Positions 45,273 through 53,764 of a stretch of 63,602 nucleotides of DNA are shown here, in pieces (position 1 is the stretch's first letter; every line of letters starts with the position of its first letter). The notes under the pieces are model-generated. The model saw only the letters and a list, made by a program, of their open reading frames with translations, searched no databases and was not told the origin of the DNA. The DNA is from CAYQQU01 sp964419545 (GTDB taxonomy: Bacteria; Bacteroidota; Bacteroidia; Chitinophagales; Saprospiraceae). The translations under genes and the position numbers were made by a program. Location of the stretch: the NCBI GenBank assembly GCA_964419545.1, contig CAYQQU010000032.1, forward strand, positions 1 through 63,602, read 5' to 3'.

Positions 45273-46568
45273 ATGAGTAGCCAAGAAAGTCCGGCTTTTG
45301 CCATGCAGCGTTCCGTCTACACCCAGGGCGTAAGCGGCAAGCGGTTGTCGACGCCGCTGGCGTGGGACCGGCTGGAGGCGTCGGCCCGCCGGAAGATGAG
45401 CCGCGCAGCCTATGCGTACGTCGCCGGCGGGGCCGGGCTGGAAGAAACGATGTCGGCGAACCGGCGTGCTTTTGCCGAATGGCAGATCCGGCCCCGGATG
45501 CTGCGCGACGTCTCCCAAAGAGACCCTTCGATCGAGCTGTTTGGCCGGACTTTGCCCGGGCCGTTTCTGCTGAGCCCGATCGGCGTGTTGGAGCTGGCTC
45601 ACCGCGAGGCCGACCTGGCGGTGGCCCGCGCCGCAGCGGAAATGGGTATTCCCATGATCTTTTCCAATCAGGCTTCGCATCCGATGGAAGCCTGTGCAGC
45701 GGCAATGGGGGAGGGGCCGCGCTGGTTTCAGTTGTACTGGAGCAAATCCAACGCACTGGTGGAGAGCCTGGTGCAGCGAGCCGAAGCCGCCGGCTGTTCG
45801 GCGATCGTAGTGACCCTCGATACGACCCTGCTCGGTTGGCGCACCCGCGACATCGATCTGGCCTACCTGCCATTTTTGCGGGGGATGGGTATCGCGCAGT
45901 ACGTCCATGATCCCGTCTTTCAACAATTGCTGGACGAGCCGGACGAGGCGCCGCCCGTTCGGCCGCCGCTCAACTTGAAGACGCTGGCCGCGCTTGTTCA
46001 GATGGTCAACCGCTATCCCGGGCGTGGTTTTTTCCGCAAACTGCGTTCCGGACGGCCGATGGCGGCGGTGCGAAAATTCGTGCAGATCTACACCCGCCCG
46101 TCGCTGATCTGGGACGACCTGTCTTTTCTGCGAGAGCGCACCCGCTTGCCGATCCTGCTCAAAGGCATCCTCCATCCCGACGATGCTCGTCGCGCCCGGG
46201 ATGCCGGGATGGATGGCATTGTCGTTTCCAACCACGGCGGCCGGCAGGTAGACGGCGCAGCGGCGGCGCTGACCGCCCTGCCGGAGGTGGTGGAAGCCGT
46301 AGCCGGGCAACTGCCGGTGTTGATCGATAGCGGCGTGCGCGGCGGGGCCGACGCGTTCAAAGCGATCGCGCTGGGCGCCACAGCCGTATGTATCGGGCGC
46401 CCGTATGTATACGCACTGGCGGTAGCCGGCGAAGCGGGCGTACGCGACCTGCTGCGCAGCTACCAGGCCGATTTTGAGCTGACGATGGGGCTTGCCGGCT
46501 GTCGCTCCGTAAGGGAGATCGGTCGCGAAATGATCCATCCGGCGCCAGGGACTAACCAAAAAAATTAA
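45273..46568 (+). CDS. FMN-dependent alpha-hydroxy-acid oxidizing protein
   Basis: About 431 residues, TIM-barrel flavoenzyme of the lactate dehydrogenase/glycolate oxidase family. FMN and substrate residues are visible: Y-A-Y-V-A-G-G-A-G near the N-terminus, P-I-G-V-L, F-Q-L-Y-W, T-L-D-T-T-L-L-G-W-R-T-R-D, LLKGI, the active-site His in V-S-N-H-G-G-R-Q-V-D-G and D-S-G-V-R-G-G-A-D-A. It oxidises a 2-hydroxy acid such as lactate to the 2-oxo acid. The ATG two codons after the first possible start is preferred. The pepD gene follows 6 bp after the stop and may be cotranscribed. Confidence 0.9.
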   Translation: MSSQESPAFAMQRSVYTQGVSGKRLSTPLAWDRLEASARRKMSRAAYAYVAGGAGLEETMSANRRAFAEWQIRPRMLRDVSQRDPSIELFGRTLPGPFLLSPIGVLELAHREADLAVARAAAEMGIPMIFSNQASHPMEACAAAMGEGPRWFQLYWSKSNALVESLVQRAEAAGCSAIVVTLDTTLLGWRTRDIDLAYLPFLRGMGIAQYVHDPVFQQLLDEPDEAPPVRPPLNLKTLAALVQMVNRYPGRGFFRKLRSGRPMAAVRKFVQIYTRPSLIWDDLSFLRERTRLPILLKGILHPDDARRARDAGMDGIVVSNHGGRQVDGAAAALTALPEVVEAVAGQLPVLIDSGVRGGADAFKAIALGATAVCIGRPYVYALAVAGEAGVRDLLRSYQADFELTMGLAGCRSVREIGREMIHPAPGTNQKN

Positions 46569-46574
46569 TCGAAT

Positions 46575-48029
46575 ATGAGTATCACAACCCTCTCACCACG
46601 ACCGGTCTGGCGCCATTTCGCCGACCTCAACGCCATCCCCCGCGCCTCGAAAAAAGAAGCGCGCGTCATTGAATTCATGCGTACTTTCGGAGAAAAGCTG
46701 GGACTGCCGACCCGCGTCGACGATGCCGGCAATGTCGTCATCAAGAAGCCGGCTACGCCGGGCATGGAAGACCGGCAGACGGTCATCCTGCAATCGCACC
46801 TCGATATGGTGCACCAGAAAAATGCGGATACCGATTTCGATTTCGACACCGAAGGCATCCGCAGCTATGTTGACGGCGACTGGGTAAAAGCGGAAGGCAC
46901 CACCCTGGGCGCCGACAATGGCATCGGCGTGGCGGCGATCATGGCGCTGCTGGAGTCGACCGATATTTCGCACCCGCCGCTGGAAGCGCTATTCACTATT
47001 GACGAAGAGACGGGCATGACCGGCGCTAAAGGCCTGGCGGAAGACCTGCTCTCCGGCTCCATCCTGCTTAACCTGGATTCGGAAGAAGACGACGAGCTGA
47101 CCATCGGCTGCGCCGGCGGCATCGACACGAGCACCTCCTTTACCTACGATGAGACGGCGGCCCCGGGCGGCGCCGACGGACTGCGCATCACCGTGAAAGG
47201 CCTGCGCGGCGGCCACTCGGGCATGGATATCCACAAAGGAAGAGGCAACGCCAATAAACTGCTTACCCGATTGCTCTTCCGGCAGGAAGGACACGGGCTG
47301 CGACTGGCGGCTTTCGACGGGGGCGGATTGCGCAACGCCATTCCCCGGGAGGCCTTCGCGCTAGTCGCCGTACCCGTCGATCAGAAGGAAGCCCTGATGA
47401 CCGAACTTGCCGAACGGACCAACGCCCTGAAGCGGGAATACCAGTCGGTGGAACCCAACCTGACGATAGCGGTCGCCGCAGCGGAAGCACCTGCTAAGGT
47501 GATGGCCGAAGACCACCAAAAACGGGTTCTCAACGCCCTGTATGCTATGCCCAACGGCGTTTTTCGGATGAGCCCCGACATTCCCGATCTGGTGGAGACC
47601 TCCTCCAACCTGGCCCGCGTGATCATCCGGGACGGGCAATTCCAGACCCATAGCCTGCAGCGCAGTTCAGTAGAGTCGGGCAAAGTCGACATCCTCAACG
47701 CCATCGAAGCGGTCTTTCACAACCTGGGCGCTGAGGTAGCGCATGCCGGCGATTATCCGGGCTGGGCCCCCGACCCGCAATCGCCTATCCTGGAAGTCAT
47801 GGAAAAAAACTACACGGAACTGTTCGGCGAAGCGCCTCACGTGGCGGCCTGCCACGCCGGCTTGGAATGCGGCATCATCGGGCGCCACTATCCGGGGCTG
47901 GATATGATCTCTTTCGGCCCGACGATCCGCCACGCTCACTCGCCCGATGAAATGGTCAATATCCAATCGGTGGAGAAGTTCTGGAAGTATCTGCTGGCGA
48001 CGCTGGAGCAGATACCGGGAAAGAATTGA
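46575..48029 (+). CDS. pepD: Aminoacyl-histidine dipeptidase (cytosol non-specific dipeptidase)
   Basis: 484 residues, M20 metallopeptidase. Zinc ligands and catalytic residues are seen: H75 and D77 in L-Q-S-H-L-D-M-V, the bridging Asp in L-G-A-D-N-G-I-G-V, E-E in T-I-D-E-E-T-G-M-T-G-A, and D-S-E-E-D-D-E-L-T-I-G-C-A-G-G. The dimerisation lid (R-G-G-H-S-G-M-D-I-H-K-G-R-G-N-A) is intact. It cleaves Xaa-His and other dipeptides in the cytoplasm. A tandem-repeat array starts just after its stop. Confidence 0.94.
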   Translation: MSITTLSPRPVWRHFADLNAIPRASKKEARVIEFMRTFGEKLGLPTRVDDAGNVVIKKPATPGMEDRQTVILQSHLDMVHQKNADTDFDFDTEGIRSYVDGDWVKAEGTTLGADNGIGVAAIMALLESTDISHPPLEALFTIDEETGMTGAKGLAEDLLSGSILLNLDSEEDDELTIGCAGGIDTSTSFTYDETAAPGGADGLRITVKGLRGGHSGMDIHKGRGNANKLLTRLLFRQEGHGLRLAAFDGGGLRNAIPREAFALVAVPVDQKEALMTELAERTNALKREYQSVEPNLTIAVAAAEAPAKVMAEDHQKRVLNALYAMPNGVFRMSPDIPDLVETSSNLARVIIRDGQFQTHSLQRSSVESGKVDILNAIEAVFHNLGAEVAHAGDYPGWAPDPQSPILEVMEKNYTELFGEAPHVAACHAGLECGIIGRHYPGLDMISFGPTIRHAHSPDEMVNIQSVEKFWKYLLATLEQIPGKN

Positions 48030-48040
48030 GGGGTGGCTAG

Positions 48041-48399
48041 AGGTTTAGGTTTAGGTTGAGGTTGAGGGCTCCGCGGGTGCTCGTAACGGTGGCAAAGAGG
48101 GTTGAGTGGTGTTCTTCCCATTCTTGGAACGCCTAGGATTTACCCGGATGAGAAGCGGACGGGCCAAAGACCAGAAGGTTTAGGTTGAGGTTGAGGTTTA
48201 GGGCTCCGCGGGTGCTCGTAACGGTGGCAAAGAGGGTTGAGTGGTGTTCTTCCCATTCTTGGAACGCCTAGGATTTACCCGGATGAGAAGCGGACGGGCC
48301 AAAGACCAGAAGGTTTAGGTTGAGGTTGAGGTTTAGGGCTCCGCGGGTGCTCGTAACGGTGGCAAAGAGGGTTGAGTGGTGTTCTTCCCATTCTTGGAA
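48041..48399. repeat. 135-bp tandem repeat array (about 2.7 copies)
   Basis: The anchor GGGCTCCGCGGGTGCTCG occurs at 48066, 48201 and 48336, a period of 135 bp. Each unit begins with a few GGTTTA/GGTTGA hexamers and ends with GGGCCAAAGACCAGAAGG; the last copy is incomplete. Units 2 and 3 look identical over long stretches. No gene fits within the array. It fills the 390-bp gap between pepD and the metallophosphatase gene. Confidence 0.9.
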
Positions 48400-48420
48400 G
48401 TCCAAACTACTCACTCGGTA

Positions 48421-49035
48421 TTACAGCTCCAGCACCCAGGCGGCATTGCCGGAGCGGAAGCGGCGCAGGAAGCTGCCGTTGACAAAGGTGACGCCGTCCT
48501 GTTCGGTTTTGCCGTAGGCTTCGTGGACGTGGCCGAAAAGGTGGTAGGCCGGACGCACCTGCAGCACTTTTTCGCGCAGATCGTCGCAGCCCACCGACTG
48601 GCCGAGCGAGGTGCGGTCGAGGAAGCCGCGGGGCGGGGTGTGGGTGATGAGCACGTCGGTATCGTCCGGGATCCGTTCCCAGTAGGCGCGCAGCTCGGGG
48701 CCGCGTTCGCGGTTGAAGGCGCCTACGAAGCGGGGGATCATGGGGGAGGCCCAGAAGTGAAAGCCTGCGATCTCGAGGCCTTCGTTTTCCAGGTAGTGGG
48801 TATTGGCGGGGAGGAGACGGCGGTAATGGTCGGGGCGGCGCTCCAGGTCGTAGTCCATATTGCCGCCGGTGAAGATCTTGTGGGCGTGCGGGAGTCGGGC
48901 AAACCAGTCGAGGAAATCCTCCAGTTGGCCGGTGCGGCCGTTGGTGACGTCACCGCCGTGGACGAGGACATCGCCGTCGGGAACGGTGGCTTTGGCGTGG
49001 CGGCTGTGGGTATCGGAGAAAAAGACGATTTGCAT
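48421..49035 (-). CDS. Metallophosphatase domain-containing protein (MPPED-like) with altered GNH motif
   Basis: 204 residues. Calcineurin-like fold: F-S-D-T-H-S-R-H near the start, GD.N replaced by H-G-G-D-V-T-N-G, then G-G-N-M-D-Y-D, T-H-T-P-P-R-G-F-L-D and F-G-H-V-H-E-A-Y-G. Metal-binding residues are mostly intact. The catalytic His of the usual GNH(D/E) motif is Met here. The family resembles the MPPED/239FB group; some animal members also have lowered activity through substitutions. Met1 was set at M-Q-I-V-F-F-S-D. It may be a weak phosphodiesterase or a binding protein. Confidence 0.8.
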   Translation of the reverse strand: MQIVFFSDTHSRHAKATVPDGDVLVHGGDVTNGRTGQLEDFLDWFARLPHAHKIFTGGNMDYDLERRPDHYRRLLPANTHYLENEGLEIAGFHFWASPMIPRFVGAFNRERGPELRAYWERIPDDTDVLITHTPPRGFLDRTSLGQSVGCDDLREKVLQVRPAYHLFGHVHEAYGKTEQDGVTFVNGSFLRRFRSGNAAWVLEL

Positions 49036-49176
49036 AGGGTTTAACATTACATTATCATTCCGGACGTTGCAAACGAGGCGAGAAGTCCGTTTATTGAACC
49101 TATTATACGCTTAATAAATAGTTTTCGGCTCAAAGACCAAACCCGCGATGGGTTCATTGATTAAAAATACTTGGAA

Positions 49177-49731
49177 ATGAAAAAATCGGCTACTTTTCTC
49201 TTGTTTTTTCTGCTGGTGATGGCCGCCTGTTCGGATGACGACGGGATGCAGCCCGAAAACCTGTTGAATTATGACGGCCCGAACCAGACGGGGCCGGTAC
49301 TCGAGGCCGGCGACTACGAAGCTGCCGCCCGCTTTCCCGCTTCGGAGACCGACCGCTTCTCCGGGCAGTCGCTCACCGAGGTGACCTGGTTTCTCGGTCC
49401 GGCGCCCCAGCGCTGCAAGGTGCGCGTTTACGGCCCCGGCGACGGCAGTGCGCCCGGCGACCTGCTCTACGAAGGCGACGTGACCGCCGACGTGGAGACG
49501 CTTTCCTGGAATACCCACCGCCTGAATACCCCGGTGCCCATCACCGGACAGGAGCTGTGGATCGCCATCGCCTTCACGCACACCCAGGAGCAACAGTCGA
49601 TCGGCTGCGACGCCGGTCCCAACCATCCGAACGGCGACTGGCTGTTCCGGTCGAGCACCAACGACTGGCAACGCTACAGCAACTTTACGCCGGAGCGGGT
49701 GAATTGGAACGTGCGAGGACGGGTGGAGTGA
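49177..49731 (+). CDS. Hypothetical lipoprotein
   Basis: 184 residues from the ATG at 49177. A lipoprotein signal peptide (V-M-A-A-C-S-D-D-D, Cys near 17) is followed by a beta-sandwich-like domain with G-P-V-L-E-A-G-D-Y-E-A-A-A-R-F and E-L-W-I-A-I-A-F-T. The pattern suggests an adhesion or carbohydrate-binding fold of the choice-of-anchor type, without a firm family. It is a single gene; sequences resembling the dispersed repeat end follow at 49815-49826. Confidence 0.65.
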   Translation: MKKSATFLLFFLLVMAACSDDDGMQPENLLNYDGPNQTGPVLEAGDYEAAARFPASETDRFSGQSLTEVTWFLGPAPQRCKVRVYGPGDGSAPGDLLYEGDVTADVETLSWNTHRLNTPVPITGQELWIAIAFTHTQEQQSIGCDAGPNHPNGDWLFRSSTNDWQRYSNFTPERVNWNVRGRVE

Positions 49732-49814
49732 TTTTCCTGCCTGGCGCGGAAAAAAAAGCAACTCAAAAGAAAAATTATCCAATCCTAACGGCTTCTCCTC
49801 ACCAAAGACCCCAT

Positions 49815-49826
49815 TGAATAATCCGG
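49815..49826. repeat. Solo end of dispersed element next to CCAAAGACC
   Basis: TGAATAATCCGG is the inner part of the repeat terminus seen at 8797-8963. Just before it stands CCAAAGACC (49802-49810), the module found in the repeats at 38 and 48 kb. Confidence 0.4.
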
Positions 49827-49851
49827 ATGAAGGGTGCGGTTGTAAGTATGT

Positions 49852-49893
49852 ACACCCACACCCACACCCACACTCACACTCACACCCACACTC
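49852..49893. repeat. ACACYC hexamer microsatellite (7 units)
   Basis: Seven consecutive hexamers, ACACCC or ACACTC (order C C C T T C T at the fifth base), end 8 bp before the stop codon of the anchor J gene on the opposite strand. It is a simple repeat with no obvious function. Confidence 0.85.
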
Positions 49894-49901
49894 TTACTCC
49901 T

Positions 49902-50900
49902 CTAATTGTCAGTTACGGAAACATTGGCGATCCGGAGGATCGTGGCGTCAAAAGTCGAGGGACCGCCGGCGCGGTACACGAAAGCGATAGCGATGACGTC
50001 GCCGTTGAATGCCGACAGATCGAGGTCGCCGGTATTGGTGAGCCCGTCGGCGCCCGGGTCGTTGGCCGTCATGGCTTCAAAGCCGGGCTCGAAGCGCGTC
50101 CAGGTGGCGTCTTCCACGCTCACCGAGAAGTCGGTCGAGATCAGGATATCGTACAGGTCTTCCGGGAAATTGCCCGTACCCGGGAATCGGCGGTCGACGT
50201 CGAAATTCAGGATCGGGTTCGTCGTTTCGGTCAGATTGAGCCGGGGCGTGATCAGCCACACTTCGGAAGGCGAAGCATCCGAGGAGTTGGGAACAAAGGC
50301 GTTTACCACTACGGCGTTAAATCCGAAAAAGCCTTCGTCGACGCATTGCCATACGGCGGAACCTTCGGCGTTCTGTTCGATGACCGCTTCGGTCCATCCG
50401 TCGGGAATCGGTTGTTGCGGATCTTCCTGGCAGCCTTCAAACTCTTCGGTGAGCGGCAGGTTTACTCCCACGTCGACAACGGTGATGATCGATTCGATGT
50501 TGATGCCGGTGGTAAGGCCCTCGCCGGCGCTTACCAGATCGAGATCGATCACGACATTGCCCTGGATACCCGCCTCGATCGGCGTGAACGTAAAGGAAAC
50601 GAAGTTGGCGCCGCTGGGCACCGGCACCACCAGGGTGTTGCCCGAAATAGCGGGGTCCGTATTGAAAACGACGCCGGGGTCCGCTCCCGAGAATTCGATC
50701 GTAATTTCCGAATCGGTGCGGGCCGCAGGAGTGATGGCCAGCGTTACCTCGAACGGGCTCAGATCATTGGTGGTCAGGTTATAGATCCCTTCCTCAAAGT
50801 TCACCGTCGAGATCGTATCGTCATCGTCATCGCTGCAGCTCATCAGGTTTAGCCCGAATGCCGCTAAAAGCCCCAATAGCGCTAATTTCAGCTTGTTCAT
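49902..50900 (-). CDS. Choice-of-anchor J domain lipoprotein
   Basis: 332 residues. A lipoprotein signal peptide (G-L-N-L-M-S-C-S-D-D-D-D-D, Cys near 22) precedes an Ig-like domain (about 30-145) and a choice-of-anchor J domain (about 148-332). That domain starts with L-P-L-T-E-E-F-E-G-C and contains S-E-V-W-L-I-T-P-R-L-N-L and I-A-F-V-Y-R-A-G-G. The domain is common in surface proteins of Bacteroidota and probably binds carbohydrate or protein. A candidate promoter box TAGATTTG lies on the minus strand at 51018-51025. It is not near a TonB receptor here. Confidence 0.82.
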   Translation of the reverse strand: MNKLKLALLGLLAAFGLNLMSCSDDDDDTISTVNFEEGIYNLTTNDLSPFEVTLAITPAARTDSEITIEFSGADPGVVFNTDPAISGNTLVVPVPSGANFVSFTFTPIEAGIQGNVVIDLDLVSAGEGLTTGINIESIITVVDVGVNLPLTEEFEGCQEDPQQPIPDGWTEAVIEQNAEGSAVWQCVDEGFFGFNAVVVNAFVPNSSDASPSEVWLITPRLNLTETTNPILNFDVDRRFPGTGNFPEDLYDILISTDFSVSVEDATWTRFEPGFEAMTANDPGADGLTNTGDLDLSAFNGDVIAIAFVYRAGGPSTFDATILRIANVSVTDN

Positions 50901-51017
50901 AAAAAAAATTTTGGTATGAAAAAATGAAGTTTTTGTTTTTTGTCTATTCTTTCCGGCGCTGTCTTTTCCGGTTGCAGGCAGGACAGCTTAACGCGACTGA
51001 GGTTTTTCTTTGTTTGT

Positions 51018-51025
51018 CAAATCTA
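51018..51025 (-). promoter_or_regulatory. Candidate Bacteroidota -7 box (TAGATTTG, minus strand)
   Basis: TAGATTTG on the minus strand matches TAnnTTTG and lies about 118 bp upstream of the anchor J lipoprotein start, inside an AT-rich gap. Confidence 0.4.
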
Positions 51026-51179
51026 ATAAATTTACACGAGGAAGCCACCATTTTTGCGGGCCGGGGGTATTAAATCCCGGATAGCTCCTAAATATCTTGG
51101 ATGATGAAAATTCTTTCCCGCCCTTGTAACCTTTTCCCGACTCGGGTTACTTTATAGATAGACACGATACGCAAGCAAC

Positions 51180-51728
51180 ATGGAAAAAGTAACCGACCAG
51201 GCCTTCATGGACTGGTATACGCCCATTCACGACCGTTTCATCCGTTATTGCAGCAGTCAGGCGCACGGGCTGCTGGCCGCGGAAGACCTGGCGCAGGAGG
51301 CCGTTCTGGCAACGCTGGAAGCTTTTGATCGCGTACGGGATAAAAATAAATTGCTGTCCTTCATGATCGGGGTGGTCAACAACCTGGTCCGCAATGCCCG
51401 CCGCCGGTACAAGTTCCGGGCGGAGTGGGACGAGCAGGCGCTGCAACACCTGGAAAGCCGGGCTCCCAGCCCCGAGGTGGCGCTCGATATCCACTACCTG
51501 CTCAAGGCGCTGCGCGAGTTGCCGGCCGAGCAGGGAGAAGCGATCCTGCTGTTCGAAGTGAGCGGCTTCAAGGTCGACGAAATCGCAGGTATTCAGAACG
51601 CCAGCCCGGCGGCTGTCAAGACGCGACTCAGCCGGGGCCGCCGGCGCCTGCGAACACTGTTGGAAGAGGACGGCGCCCGCCTCACCGTGGCGCAGCGGCT
51701 GTCAATCTACGCAACTATCCTGTTATGA
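51180..51728 (+). CDS. RNA polymerase sigma factor, ECF (sigma-70) family
   Basis: 182 residues. Region 2 (about 10-80) has A-E-D-L-A-Q-E-A-V-L-A-T-L and K-L-L-S-F-M-I-G-V-V-N-N-L-V-R-N. Region 4 (about 105-165) has L-P-A-E-Q-G-E-A-I-L-L-F-E-V-S-G-F-K-V-D-E-I-A-G-I-Q as its helix-turn-helix. It lacks region 3, as expected for an ECF factor. The stop overlaps the start of a 59-codon gene (ATGA). No classical anti-sigma gene is adjacent; the small product may play that part. Confidence 0.9.
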   Translation: MEKVTDQAFMDWYTPIHDRFIRYCSSQAHGLLAAEDLAQEAVLATLEAFDRVRDKNKLLSFMIGVVNNLVRNARRRYKFRAEWDEQALQHLESRAPSPEVALDIHYLLKALRELPAEQGEAILLFEVSGFKVDEIAGIQNASPAAVKTRLSRGRRRLRTLLEEDGARLTVAQRLSIYATILL

Positions 51729-51904
51729 AAGAACGAAAGAACCTACCCGCCGCGTTCCGTTCATTGCGCGAGCTGCCGCCGGAGGTGACCCTCGCTCAGG
51801 TGCAGGAATGGGTGGCCAGACGGCCGATCCGGCGCCGCCAACAAAGCGCACGCTGGAAGCGGATGTTACCGGCCCGGTATCTTTTTCCCTGGTCGCGCAA
51901 CTAA
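51725..51904 (+). CDS. Small basic protein overlapping the sigma factor gene
   Basis: 59 residues, starting at an ATGA overlap with the sigma factor stop, so translation is probably coupled. The N-terminal half contains S-L-R-E-L-P-P-E-V-T-L-A-Q-V-Q-E-W-V, reminiscent of short N-terminal segments of the larger membrane partners that usually follow ECF factors in Saprospiria. The C-terminal half is strongly basic (R-R-P-I-R-R-R-Q). It has no membrane helix. It could be a truncated partner or a small sigma-binding peptide. Confidence 0.6.
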   Translation: MKERKNLPAAFRSLRELPPEVTLAQVQEWVARRPIRRRQQSARWKRMLPARYLFPWSRN

Positions 51905-51976
51905 TTGCCGACCCAAAAGGGGAGGGGGGAGCGGTTTGTTTTGCACTGAACTTCTTCGGTGTAGCGAGTAAGTGCT

Positions 51977-52110
51977 AACCCGGATTATTCATGGATTAAT
52001 CTATTGCGAAACCAAACTGGCCGCCATTCTACCCCGTTCACTCACCGTATCTGGTGATACCTGTCTGCAGCGGTCAGGCGCCTGCGTGTCGACCTTAAAT
52101 AATCCGGGCT
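51977..52110 (+). repeat. Dispersed intergenic element, copy 2
   Basis: A 134-bp copy beginning AACCCGGATTATTCATG and ending AATAATCCGGGCT. It shares ATCTATTGCGAA, GGCCGCCATTCTA, GATACCTGTCTGCAGCG and CAGGCGCCTGCG with the copies at 8797 (inverted) and 53765. It lacks the AACCGTCATGACGAAGAACC block before the right end. It lies between the small sigma-associated gene and clpP. The rest of the 51905-52190 gap holds nothing recognised. Confidence 0.75.
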
Positions 52111-52190
52111 AAAGTGATAAGTTATCAGCCTTCGATCAACCGGTATATCGAAGGGCGGAGTGTTTTTTGTCAATTTTAAATATAACACCT

Positions 52191-52868
52191 ATGGATTTCG
52201 GACAAGAATTTCAACGATTCGCTGCGAGCGAACGGGGGCTCAGCGGTATGTACCTGGATCGGTACATCCGGCGTTCGACGCCTCAATTGTGGGGCTTTAC
52301 GCCCTCCGTAATCGAGGAGCGGCAACTGAACATGGTACAGATGGACGTATTTTCCCGTCTGATGATGGACCGCATCATCTTTTTGGGGGTGCCGGTTGAC
52401 GATTACGTCGCCAACGTCATCCAGGCGCAGCTGCTTTTCCTCGATTCGCTGGACCCCAAGCGGGATGTCCAGATCTATTTCAATAGTCCGGGCGGCTCCG
52501 TCACAGCCGGTCTGGGCATCTACGACACCATGCAGTACGTCTCGCCCGATATCGCCACCATCTGTACGGGCATGGCGGCTTCAATGGCGGCGGTATTGTT
52601 ATCGTCGGGCACACCCGGCAAGCGCACCTGCCTGCCCCATGCGCGGGTGATGATCCACCAACCGTCGGGCGGCGCCCAGGGGCAGCTCAGTGATATGGAG
52701 ATCACCTACAAGCTCTTCAAAGAGATGCAGGAGCAGCTTTATATTATACTCAGTGAGACGACGGGACAGCCGTATGAGCGCATCTCCGAAGACTGTGATC
52801 GCGACAACTGGATGCGCGCCGAAGAGGCGCGGGCGTACGGTCTGGTGGATGAGGTGCTGGCGAAGTGA
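52191..52868 (+). CDS. clpP: ATP-dependent Clp protease proteolytic subunit
   Basis: 225 residues from the ATG at 52191. The serine-protease triad is S131 (G-M-A-A-S-M-A-A), H156 (M-I-H-Q-P-S-G-G) and, by alignment with the usual pattern, D201. The tetradecamer-forming head and handle are normal in length (I-Y-F-N-S-P-G-G-S-V-T-A-G, L-Y-I-I-L-S-E-T-T-G-Q). It degrades unfolded or tagged proteins with ClpX or ClpA. A TTG eight codons earlier is possible but unlike the family start. No clpX gene follows. Confidence 0.94.
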   Translation: MDFGQEFQRFAASERGLSGMYLDRYIRRSTPQLWGFTPSVIEERQLNMVQMDVFSRLMMDRIIFLGVPVDDYVANVIQAQLLFLDSLDPKRDVQIYFNSPGGSVTAGLGIYDTMQYVSPDIATICTGMAASMAAVLLSSGTPGKRTCLPHARVMIHQPSGGAQGQLSDMEITYKLFKEMQEQLYIILSETTGQPYERISEDCDRDNWMRAEEARAYGLVDEVLAK

Positions 52869-52900
52869 CGGCTGAAAAAGCACTCCCGCCATAGCTTTTT

Positions 52901-53692
52901 TCATACGACGAACGGATAGCCCGGCAACCCCTCCGCCTCGATTTCCAGTATGGCCTTTTCGATAGCATCGACGGTGCGGTTGCGGAAATCTTCGTCGAAG
53001 AGGCGCAGTACTTTTTCTTCATTGTTAAAAAACTCCACCTCCAGCAGGCAGGCGGGCATGGCGGTTTGGCGCAGCACCTGGAAATTGGCCCGCAAAAGGC
53101 CGCGATCGCGCGTGCCGAGGCCCTCGACCAGGCAGCGTTGAAAAGCGCGGCCCATCTTTTCGCTGGCTTCCTCATTGGTGGGGCGGGTGAAGAGGTAAGT
53201 CTCCGTGCCGTGGGCCGTCGTCCAGCCCGATCTGCCGAAGGCGTTGTGGTGGATGGAGACGAAAAGTTTGGGGCGCCGGGTAATGTAATTGTTGGCGCGT
53301 AAGCAGCGCTGCCTCAGATCGTCGCCATTGTGGCCGTCCTGGAATTCATCGGCCCGGCAGGTGCGGAAAACTTCCAGGTCGCGGTCGCGCAGCCGCTTGA
53401 TCAGCCGGTCGCCGATCCAATGGTTGATCTCGTATTCCAGCAATTGCCTGCCGTCCGAAAGTTTCGGGCTGCGCTTACCCGGCGTAAATTGCGTGTGGCC
53501 GCAATCGATCATCCAGGCATAGCGCGAGCTGAATTCGGGAGGCGGTGGCGGCGGCGAAGGCGCGGGGACTGGTTGGTCTTCGTTAAAATACTGGTCGCCG
53601 CCGTCCTCGAGGGTGGTTGGAGGGGCAGGCTTTGACTTTCCGCTGAATAAGACGCGGAACAGGTTTTTCAGGGATTTGAAAAAGTTTTTCAT
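52901..53692 (-). CDS. N-acetylmuramoyl-L-alanine amidase (Amidase_3 type)
   Basis: 263 residues. A short basic and proline-rich N-terminus (P-A-P-S-P-P-P-P-P-P at about 43-52) without a clear signal peptide is followed by an Amidase_3 catalytic domain (about 58-250). Zinc ligands are H66 (D-C-G-H), E86 or E88 and H148 (S-I-H-H-N-A), and the catalytic Glu is in L-L-E-V-E-F-F. It cleaves the bond between muramic acid and the peptide stem. The absence of a signal peptide is odd for a cell-wall enzyme. It is convergent with clpP. Confidence 0.87.
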   Translation of the reverse strand: MKNFFKSLKNLFRVLFSGKSKPAPPTTLEDGGDQYFNEDQPVPAPSPPPPPPEFSSRYAWMIDCGHTQFTPGKRSPKLSDGRQLLEYEINHWIGDRLIKRLRDRDLEVFRTCRADEFQDGHNGDDLRQRCLRANNYITRRPKLFVSIHHNAFGRSGWTTAHGTETYLFTRPTNEEASEKMGRAFQRCLVEGLGTRDRGLLRANFQVLRQTAMPACLLEVEFFNNEEKVLRLFDEDFRNRTVDAIEKAILEIEAEGLPGYPFVV

Positions 53693-53764
53693 GGTATTTG
53701 GGTAAATTTTGTCTAAAATAGAAAGGAAAAAGGATAAATAGGGCTTGAATGGTCCTGTTTTTTT

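Noticed and set aside
48041..48399. CRISPR array
   Set aside because: The repeats are 135 bp and directly adjacent, without unique spacers, and there are no cas genes.
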